From assembly GCA_029260295.1 (NCBI GenBank), contig JAJDDN010000002.1, positions 124,001 to 188,000 of the forward strand: a stretch of 64,000 nucleotides of DNA, given 5' to 3'. Position numbers and translations under genes: made by a program. Under the pieces are notes generated by a model that was given only the letters and a program-made list of their open reading frames with translations, searched no databases and was not told the origin of the DNA. Positions 36,269 through 42,857 of this stretch are shown here, piece by piece. The DNA is from Phycisphaerales bacterium (GTDB taxonomy: Bacteria > Planctomycetota > Phycisphaerae > Phycisphaerales > UBA1924). Positions within the stretch are counted from its first letter, which is position 1. Every line of letters starts with the position of its first letter.

Positions 36269-36290
36269 CCCGCCCGGCAAGCCGAGCGGG
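36269..36290 (-). terminator. Hairpin terminator between hpt and PEP-CTERM gene
   Basis: CCCGCCCGGC/GCCGAGCGGG with a 2 nt gap and one mismatch, followed on the minus strand by GTGTTGTTTTTG. Confidence 0.7.
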
Positions 36291-36316
36291 CATATTCATA
36301 CAGAGATCAAAGTCAC

Positions 36317-36934
36317 TTACCGCCGGCGACGACCAGCAACCAACCCACCAAGCCCGAGAAGGGCCATAGAAGATGGCGCAGGAATTATTGGAAACCCTAC
36401 CCGGACGGTACCAAAGTTGACCGATGAAGCAACGGTTGAGTCGCCACTGACAGAATCAAATATCTGCATGGTGAACTGCGAGAGCGAATCGACTGCAATA
36501 GTCCAATCAACCACGCCAGACGCACCTGCGAGGACCTCTACCGAGAAAGTCGCAACGAGGACTTCACCACCAGTGAAATCTGACGCTGGGTTCGGTGGGA
36601 AACCGAAGTCTGGAAACACAGTCTGGCCGAAGACCAAACCGATGTAGTTGCCGTCGCCACCGTCGCCACGATCGTTCGATGCAGCGGCACCCCAAGATAC
36701 TGGAGTAGCGGTCATCGCACCAATATCGCCTGCACCGCCTACGGCGTCGAGTGCAAACCCGCCACCAACAATGTGGGTACCGAAGTCCGCCGAAGCGTAC
36801 ACGGAAAGAGTGATCGCGCTTGTGATGCCTGGGGTAACAGATGATTGCGATGCCACGATGTTCAGCGTTGCGGTTTGTGCGGCCGCGGCAGAAGCAATCC
36901 CGGCGACAGCGGCGAGCGTAATAGCGTTCTTCAT
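36317..36934 (-). CDS. PEP-CTERM-like secreted protein, copy 1
   Basis: 205 residues; AAGGAG 7 bp before the ATG. Signal peptide KNAITLAAVAGIASAAAAQ. The mature part is beta-rich and Ser/Thr-rich with no catalytic motif. The C-terminus ends PAPSSMALLGLGGL...GRRRR: Pro-Ala-Pro-Ser, a hydrophobic helix and an Arg cluster, the PEP-CTERM sorting signal recognised by exosortase in planctomycetes and others. Very close paralogue of the gene at 37122 (most residues identical). Confidence 0.88.
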   Translation of the reverse strand: MKNAITLAAVAGIASAAAAQTATLNIVASQSSVTPGITSAITLSVYASADFGTHIVGGGFALDAVGGAGDIGAMTATPVSWGAAASNDRGDGGDGNYIGLVFGQTVFPDFGFPPNPASDFTGGEVLVATFSVEVLAGASGVVDWTIAVDSLSQFTMQIFDSVSGDSTVASSVNFGTVRVGFPIIPAPSSMALLGLGGLVAGRRRR

Positions 36935-37046
36935 CTCAAATCTCCTTCTGAATAAACTTTAAATCACACAACAACCCCACCCCTACCTACAAGCCTACCA
37001 AGCCCAAATAAATTACGCAAGCAAAAACAGGATCCAAAAAAAACAT

Positions 37047-37072
37047 CCGCCCGGCGAACCGGGCGGATGCTA
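37047..37072 (-). terminator. Intrinsic terminator of PEP-CTERM gene copy 2
   Basis: CATCCGCCCGG-cgaa-CCGGGCGGATG, a perfect 11 bp stem, then TTTTTTTT on the minus strand. Confidence 0.9.
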
Positions 37073-37121
37073 TTTGCTTTATGCAGTGAGTTGCAAGCAA
37101 CTCATGTCATAATCGCTGCGA

Positions 37122-37736
37122 TTAGCGGCGACGACGACCAGCAACCAAACCACCGAGACCGAGAAGGGCCATAGCGGATGGAGCAGGAACAACATTGACA
37201 GCACCGGTGCTACCAAAGTTGAATGATGCAGGAACGGTTGACGAGTTATCGCCGCCGTCGAAGATCTGCAGGGTGAACTGTGACAGTGCGTCAACAGCGG
37301 TTGACCAGTCAACAACACCGGACGAACCAGCAAGGATCTCTACCGAGAAGGTAGCAACGAGGACTTCACCACCGGTGAAATCTGACGCTGGGTTTGGTGG
37401 GAAACCGAAGTCTGGGAACACAGTCTGGCCGAAGACCAAACCGATGTAGTTACCGTCGCCACCGTCACCACGATCGTTGGCTGCACCAGCACCCCATGCG
37501 ACTGGAGTAGCGGCCATAGCACCAACAACGCCAGCACCACCTGTTGCGTCGAGAGCGAAGCCGCCACCAACGATGTGGGTACCGAAGTCAGCCGAAGCGA
37601 ACACTGAAAGTGTGATCGAGCTGGTGGTCTGTGAGTTTACAACTGACTGTGATGCAACGATGTTCAAAGTTGCAGTTTGTGCGGCTGCGGCGGAAGCGAT
37701 TCCGGCAACAGCTGCGAGCGCAATAGCGTTCTTCAT
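37122..37736 (-). CDS. PEP-CTERM-like secreted protein, copy 2
   Basis: 204 residues from 37736, with GGAG 8 bp upstream. Nearly the same as copy 1: signal peptide, the GTHIVGGGFALDA and SDFTGGEVLVATFSVE stretches shared, and a C-terminus NVVPAPSAMALLGLGGL...RRRR. The differences cluster in surface positions (SQTTSS versus TPGIT) and in the third base of codons, indicating a tandem duplication old enough to diverge. Each copy has its own terminator and ribosome site. Likely surface or matrix protein; role unknown. Confidence 0.88.
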   Translation of the reverse strand: MKNAIALAAVAGIASAAAAQTATLNIVASQSVVNSQTTSSITLSVFASADFGTHIVGGGFALDATGGAGVVGAMAATPVAWGAGAANDRGDGGDGNYIGLVFGQTVFPDFGFPPNPASDFTGGEVLVATFSVEILAGSSGVVDWSTAVDALSQFTLQIFDGGDNSSTVPASFNFGSTGAVNVVPAPSAMALLGLGGLVAGRRRR

Positions 37737-38024
37737 TTCAAATCTCCTCATCTGGAAACAGTTTATGGATTTCTAACAGAAATACCTAGTTTGGAAACGA
37801 ACGACTCGTTCCTGACCCGCAACAACAATAATCCAATTTCACTGCTCATGCAAGGGGAATATCAAATCGAATTCGTCAATTTTCAAGAACCACTCTGAAT
37901 TTACCCACCCAAATCCCTTACCTACCCTCACGAACATGCTTAAAGCCCCAATTTCATCTTCCCCATTTCCCCCGTCAATTCACAATTTATTTGATTTCAT
38001 CACCTAAATCAACCCCATTTGTCC
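37737..38024. other. AT-rich non-coding gap
   Basis: 288 bp, visibly AT-rich, upstream of PEP-CTERM copy 2 and downstream of folA (both minus). No open frame with a ribosome site, no palindromic element. Presumably holds the promoter of copy 2. Confidence 0.4.
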
Positions 38025-38576
38025 TCAACCCCGCCGAGCCAACCATTCAACAGTGAACCCACAACTGTGCCGCTCATCGATCTCATGCTCCTCATACCGT
38101 TCGATAACCCACTCCAGCGCATCAAGCTCCTCAAAGTAGACATCCCCTCGAGCCTCACAATGCACACGCGTGCGCACCACCACCCCAGCAACCCCGATCG
38201 CCTGCCTATAGATCTCCCCGCCACCCGCAACCCACACCATCCCCGCCTGAAGCCTCGCGTCAGCCTCCAGCCCGATCTTGATCGCCTCCTCCAAGGATCT
38301 GGCCACAACCACGCCCCACCCATCACCATCAATCCCATCTTCTATAGACAGCGACGAAGACACCACCACATTCAATCGCCCACCCAACCCCCGAGGCATC
38401 TCCAGCGTCTCAAAGGTCTTCCGCCCCATAATCACCGCATGCCCCTTGGTCGACCGCATGAAGTGCTTCAGATCATCAGGCAGCCGCCAGGGAAGATCCC
38501 CATCACGCCCGATGACACCATTCTCACTACACGCGACAATCAACCCAATCTGAACATCATCCTTCTTCATCCCCAA
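38025..38576 (-). CDS. folA: Dihydrofolate reductase
   Basis: 183 residues; reduces dihydrofolate to tetrahydrofolate with NADPH. Motifs: LIVACSENGVIGRDGDLPW (the conserved W of the active site), LPDDLKHFMRSTKGHAVIMGRKTFE (NADPH-binding GRKTFE), and MVWVAGGGEIYRQAI (GGxxIY). The active-site Asp in LPDDLKHF is kept. The C-terminal sheet ends GFTVEWLAR. Standard single-domain DHFR. Confidence 0.95.
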   Translation of the reverse strand: MGMKKDDVQIGLIVACSENGVIGRDGDLPWRLPDDLKHFMRSTKGHAVIMGRKTFETLEMPRGLGGRLNVVVSSSLSIEDGIDGDGWGVVVARSLEEAIKIGLEADARLQAGMVWVAGGGEIYRQAIGVAGVVVRTRVHCEARGDVYFEELDALEWVIERYEEHEIDERHSCGFTVEWLARRG

Positions 38577-38639
38577 TCCTACTCCCCCTCTTCATTTGCT
38601 GCTTTGATGCTTTGACGATTTGCTGATCTGGCCTCCCCC

Positions 38640-40142
38640 TCACCGCCCCAGCAGCTTCACCTTATTCTCCCCGTGAATCGTCCCACGCCTCCAATGCACC
38701 GTCACCACATCCCCAGGCCCATAGCTCCCAAGAATCCTGATCAACTCATGCAGATCCCGCGTCGCCCTCCCATCTATAGCCGTAATCACCATCCCAAGCC
38801 TCAGCCTGGTCCGACGCCTCGCCTCGACCGATAAGTTCTTGACCACCACACCATCCCCTGTCCCGTTCTCGATCGAAACCCCAAGCGTCGCGCTCAGATC
38901 CGACCCAGTCTCAGGCACCCGCTCAAGCCCACGCACCCACGCCTGATACACCCGATCAAGCTCTCTCCCCTCAACACCCGTCACCTTGGTAAGAGCCGCC
39001 ATCCCCGTAGGATCCTCGTCGTACGAATCCAGATACTCCATATAGAAAGCCCCCAGCTTCCGCTGTTCGATCAGCCACATCAGGATCGTCCGCGCCTGGG
39101 CATACCGCGCCAGCGGGTTCCGGCCGGTAAACTCAGGCAGACTCATCCCCGCCAGATCCCCGATCTTGGGCAACTTCCGCACCTTGACCAACCGCTGGAC
39201 CATATTGGTCCGCCAGGACGCCATAGGCACCAGCCGGCCGTTGACAACATCATAATCCTCCACCACCGACGCCATCCCCTCCTGGATCCACGGCGCGTGG
39301 TTCTGCCCAAGCCGCGACATATCCCGCCAGTGCAGCACATGAACAAACTCATGCCGCAAAGTCGCCCCAAGGTCCTGAGCCACCAGCCGCCGCTGCTGAT
39401 GCTCATACGCCCCCCCAACACTCGAAATCCCGCTGCTCACCGAGTTCCCAAAGGTTTCCCTCGCCCACTTCCCAAATCCGCGCTTCTCTGGGAGCCCCAC
39501 CATCACCCATGCTGAATCATTCCCACCGCCCATCCCGATCGACCGCTCAAGCCCTACAAACACTTCCCGGCCCGCCCAGCGGGTAATCAGCTCAAGCTCC
39601 GCCACCGCCTGATCCGTCGAAACCGGGTCGTGCGCACTGACCAGCTCAAGCCGAAGCCGATCAAGCGTCCGATGCTCCATCTTCCGGGCATGCACCAGCT
39701 GATTCATCCGTTCAAGATCCGCCATATGCCGCGATTCAACGATCCGTATCCACTCTTTCATCAGCGTCCCAAAGAAGGCAGTCTCCCGGAGTTCGACAAG
39801 ATCCGGATCCCGCATCAGCTGCCGCCGATCCGTAAACCCATTAAAGATCGCATTAGAGATCGCATCGCTCGCCAGGTCCATCTCCCCCAGCCGGCTGTAC
39901 ACACTCGCCAGATTGTAAAACCCCACATAACTCCCAGGCCGCCGCTCAGCAAGCTCCTCAAACACCCGCGCCGCCCGATCCCAGTCCTGCGCCTCCATCG
40001 CCCGGACGCCCCGCGCTTCCATCTGAGCCGCCGTCTCCCGGGACAAGCTTTTATCAGGCGCCCCCCCCATACCCATACACACAGCCGCAACAGCAAGGAG
40101 TCCTGCCATCTCTATCAATAGACCAATCCGGTTTCGTTTCAT
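38640..40142 (-). CDS. TPR / HExxH peptidase-MA-like / PDZ protein
   Basis: 500 residues from 40142 (an ATG at 40148 is alternative). N-terminal membrane segment (IGLLIEMAGLLAVAAVCMGMGG), then TPR-type helices (MEARGVRAMEAQDWDRAARVFEEL), then a metallopeptidase-like core of the peptidase-MA type: ATLRHEFVHVLHWRDM (HExxH) with a distal PWIQEGMASVVED supplying the third ligand Glu. Residues 415-495 form a PDZ-like domain (GVSIENGTGDGVVVKNLS, GMVITAIDGRATRDLHELIRIL). Probably a periplasmic membrane-anchored protease; substrate unknown. Confidence 0.82.
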   Translation of the reverse strand: MKRNRIGLLIEMAGLLAVAAVCMGMGGAPDKSLSRETAAQMEARGVRAMEAQDWDRAARVFEELAERRPGSYVGFYNLASVYSRLGEMDLASDAISNAIFNGFTDRRQLMRDPDLVELRETAFFGTLMKEWIRIVESRHMADLERMNQLVHARKMEHRTLDRLRLELVSAHDPVSTDQAVAELELITRWAGREVFVGLERSIGMGGGNDSAWVMVGLPEKRGFGKWARETFGNSVSSGISSVGGAYEHQQRRLVAQDLGATLRHEFVHVLHWRDMSRLGQNHAPWIQEGMASVVEDYDVVNGRLVPMASWRTNMVQRLVKVRKLPKIGDLAGMSLPEFTGRNPLARYAQARTILMWLIEQRKLGAFYMEYLDSYDEDPTGMAALTKVTGVEGRELDRVYQAWVRGLERVPETGSDLSATLGVSIENGTGDGVVVKNLSVEARRRTRLRLGMVITAIDGRATRDLHELIRILGSYGPGDVVTVHWRRGTIHGENKVKLLGR

Positions 40143-40396
40143 TTGCATGAAAGAGTTATTCGACCAAACACTGCTCTGCGTTGCACCCAAACCCAGCCAA
40201 CCTCGCCCGCATGGCCTTTTTCATCCCAACACCACCGATAAAAGTTCCCATTTCCTTGGCTATTTCTCAATCATGATGTAGATTCCACGAGCAGGGGCGA
40301 TAACGGCACCAGTCCGCCGCCTCCCATCGAATTCCGCCCCATGAGCCCGGTCCTACACGGGTTCAAACCGCATCTGTTCCGGGAAATATTTTGATT
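40143..40396. other. Divergent non-coding gap
   Basis: 254 bp between two divergent genes, so it should carry both promoters. One stretch (40330-40375) has short self-complementary runs but no tRNA or known riboswitch core was recognised. Confidence 0.35.
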
Positions 40397-40978
40397 ATGA
40401 ACCACACCACAATTACCCCACTTCTTGGCCTCGCCGCCCTTGTTGCATTCCCTACTCAAAATGCTCATGCTGAAATCATCTACATGACGCACCAAGGCTC
40501 AGGCTCGGGCACCATCGGGCAACTCGCCTTCGATAACGCGAACTTCACCATCACCACCTCCGCGGACTACGACGACACCATCCCGTTCATCAACGGCATG
40601 CGACTCATCCACGAAACCGCAACCATCACCATCGCAGATATAGGCACCTTCGAGTTCCTCACAGAAACACAAACCTTCGTCAACTACGCCTTCGGCACCG
40701 TCGGCTTCACACGCACCACCCTCGGCGACCTCTTCACAGGCCCCTTCAGCTCTCAGTTCTTCGACTGGGACATGACCACCGAACTCGGCCCCGTCACAGG
40801 CGACGGCACGCTCCAACAATGGGCTTTCTCAGATGTACACACCACCGGCGGCGTACTGCTCTTCGAAGGCGAAGTCACCGACGCCACCTTCACCGCCTCC
40901 TTCACCATCCCAACGCCCGCCGCCCTCTCGCTGCTGGCAATCTCTGGATTCGCCGCCTCGCGCCGCCGCCGAAACTAA
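40397..40978 (+). CDS. PEP-CTERM-like secreted protein
   Basis: 193 residues; the ATG at 40397 is preferred over an upstream TTG. Signal peptide (PLLGLAALVAFPTQNAHA), then a beta-rich mature region with many Thr/Phe and no catalytic motif. The C-terminus FTIPTPAALSLLAISGF...RRRRN has the Pro-Thr/Ala-Pro element, a hydrophobic helix and an Arg cluster of the PEP-CTERM exosortase signal, although the first residue after Pro is Thr rather than Glu. Unrelated in sequence to the two tandem copies upstream. Confidence 0.8.
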   Translation: MNHTTITPLLGLAALVAFPTQNAHAEIIYMTHQGSGSGTIGQLAFDNANFTITTSADYDDTIPFINGMRLIHETATITIADIGTFEFLTETQTFVNYAFGTVGFTRTTLGDLFTGPFSSQFFDWDMTTELGPVTGDGTLQQWAFSDVHTTGGVLLFEGEVTDATFTASFTIPTPAALSLLAISGFAASRRRRN

Positions 40979-41015
40979 CTCTTTCGATCAGTATAATACT
41001 CTGCCATCAATACAT

Positions 41016-41040
41016 CCGGCCGCTCATAATGAGCGGCCGG
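41016..41040 (+). terminator. Hairpin terminator after PEP-CTERM gene
   Basis: CCGGCCGCTCAT-a-ATGAGCGGCCGG, a 12 bp perfect stem followed by TATTCATT; the T-run is weak. Confidence 0.65.
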
Positions 41041-41067
41041 TATTCATTCACCGCCATACAATGACCT

Positions 41068-42666
41068 ATGAAAAAAATAGTCCTCATCATCACAACATTG
41101 TTTCTGCTGACCATAATCGCCGCCGCAATCTGGGCCTACACCGCTTTCTTCTACACCAAACCCCTCAACCAAACCGAACTCAATGACCTCACCCCAGACT
41201 GGTCCAAAGCCACCGCCGGCAACTGGTCCCCATGGTTCACCGAATCCGACGGCACCCAATCCTGGAACCCCACCGCCAGCTTCAACCAATGGCTCGCCAC
41301 CATCCCAGACGACCAAAAAGCATGGCCAGTCCTCATCGACATCAGCATCGGTCAAGAACACCTCTTCGATAGAGAACTCCTCGGCGCAGACCCCGGCACC
41401 GAAGAATGGACCAAGCTCACCCAACTCCTCGACCAACCAGAAACCCAAGCAACAATCGCCCGCCTCACCCAAGCCCTCAACCGCCCCCACTTCGGATTCA
41501 ACCTGTACACCTCAACAGATGAACACGAACACGCCGCACTCATTAAACACGGCAAAGAAGATGACAACTGGAATCCGAACCCAGAACCCAACCCAGGCCT
41601 CTACGGCCTCAGAAACACCTCATTATCACCGCTTCAACACGCCACACTCCTCCTGAGCGCTTCAGCAAAGCACAATCTCATCAACAACAATCCAGACGCA
41701 TTCATGCGCCAAGTTAAAACCATCATCTCACACAACCTTCAAGCCGAGTTCCCAAGCACATCCTCCTGGCTCGTAGGGCTGGCCATGGAAGAAACCGGCT
41801 ACAAAACAATAACCTGGGCACTCCAAAACCATCCAACTACGCTCACCGACCAACACCTCTCTACGCTCCAATCAACCATCGGCGATCTCACAAGCCGCAC
41901 GCTCAACTGGGAAAGCCCCGCACTGGAATACCACGATCTCTTCCGACGCATCGCCGGCTCCGATGGCTCCATCAGCCCACTCAACCTCAAGGCCCTCAGT
42001 GCCATTTCCTCCCCTCCAACCAATCTCCCCGATTCCGCATTGCACCCCTCACTCAAACGCACACTCTGGGTCTTTAATACCTCCACCAAACAAGCCGAAC
42101 CACTCTCAAAATTCAACCGTCCCCAAGGCATGCCCTCTATAGAAGACCTCTACGAACTCCACAAAGACTCCCTCAACACCACATCCCTCATGCTCAACGA
42201 CATGTTCCGCCTACACCTAGACAGTGCCGCCACTCGAAACCGAATGCACATCCAGAACTCCTTCGCGACCCAACTCACCCTCGCCATCCACCGCCACAAA
42301 CTCCGCCACGGCGACTTCCCCGACTCAATCACCGCCATCGACACCGACCTCCTCCCCATCACCCCCATCGACGCCTTCTCAGGCCAACCCCTCAGATACA
42401 AACTCACCGAATCCGGCCCACTCATCTACTCCGTAGGAGACGACCGCACCGACAACGGAGGCACCCAACGCTGGACCCAAAAAGACTACGGCCAATACGG
42501 CAGCCCCCCCCTCCTCGCCCGCATCGTCAGCCGCCCAGACTGGAACCTGACCAACCAAGAAGCCGCCCAAAAACTCAAAGACGACCCCGCCTCAATCACC
42601 GGCGACTGGATCATCTTCCCACCCCCCCAAGACGACCCAGAACCCGACTTCGACGACGCCGACTAA
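41068..42666 (+). CDS. Membrane-anchored protein with pseudopilin-like C-terminal module
   Basis: 532 residues. N-terminal membrane anchor (IVLIITTLFLLTIIAAAIWAY), then a large helical extracytoplasmic region without recognisable motif. The C-terminal 130 residues contain LAIHRHKLRHGDFPDSITAI, YKLTESGPLIYSVGDDRTDNGG, a module closely similar to the end of the protein at 24905 and reminiscent of the GspG-like part of type II pseudopilins. Its AAC/GAC-rich codon use resembles that of 24905. Function unknown; the shared module suggests a common partner. Confidence 0.75.
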   Translation: MKKIVLIITTLFLLTIIAAAIWAYTAFFYTKPLNQTELNDLTPDWSKATAGNWSPWFTESDGTQSWNPTASFNQWLATIPDDQKAWPVLIDISIGQEHLFDRELLGADPGTEEWTKLTQLLDQPETQATIARLTQALNRPHFGFNLYTSTDEHEHAALIKHGKEDDNWNPNPEPNPGLYGLRNTSLSPLQHATLLLSASAKHNLINNNPDAFMRQVKTIISHNLQAEFPSTSSWLVGLAMEETGYKTITWALQNHPTTLTDQHLSTLQSTIGDLTSRTLNWESPALEYHDLFRRIAGSDGSISPLNLKALSAISSPPTNLPDSALHPSLKRTLWVFNTSTKQAEPLSKFNRPQGMPSIEDLYELHKDSLNTTSLMLNDMFRLHLDSAATRNRMHIQNSFATQLTLAIHRHKLRHGDFPDSITAIDTDLLPITPIDAFSGQPLRYKLTESGPLIYSVGDDRTDNGGTQRWTQKDYGQYGSPPLLARIVSRPDWNLTNQEAAQKLKDDPASITGDWIIFPPPQDDPEPDFDDAD

Positions 42667-42671
42667 CCCCT

Positions 42672-42824
42672 TGGTGCCCTCCTTTACCCCGCTTCGGGTA
42701 AAGGAGGTCTTGGTCGGGTGCCACGGCTTGACCGTCTTCGGCAAGCCGTGTCTTCAATCACAACCTAAATCGCCGGGGGCATAATGCGCGGGCGCCCTGC
42801 TTACGCACAGCTTAAGCAGGCATT
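42672..42824 (+). repeat. Three palindromic elements (PE family) after R-M gene
   Basis: Copy 1 (42672-42711): arms CTCCTTTACCC / GGGTAAAGGAG. Copy 2 (42716-42754): arms ACGGCTTGACC / GGCAAGCCGT, core GTCTTC, end TCTT. Copy 3 (42790-42824): GGGCGCC, arms CCTGCTTACGC / GCTTAAGCAGG, ending CATT instead of TCTT. Copies 2 and 3 are each followed by the same 28 bp, the second of which is the 3' end of the restriction-modification gene. Confidence 0.85.
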
Positions 42825-42857
42825 CAATCACAACCTAAATCGCCGGGGGCTTGATGC
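42753..42857. repeat. Duplicated 3' end of the restriction-modification gene
   Basis: 28 identical bp at 42753-42780 and 42823-42850, extending to about 35 with two mismatches. On the minus strand the gene copy encodes CIKPPAI-stop and the outer copy IMPPAI-stop. One palindromic element lies exactly between them. Confidence 0.85.

Noticed and set aside
40330..40375. tRNA-like GGGTTCAAACC segment
   Set aside because: No acceptor stem, D arm or anticodon arm could be paired around it.
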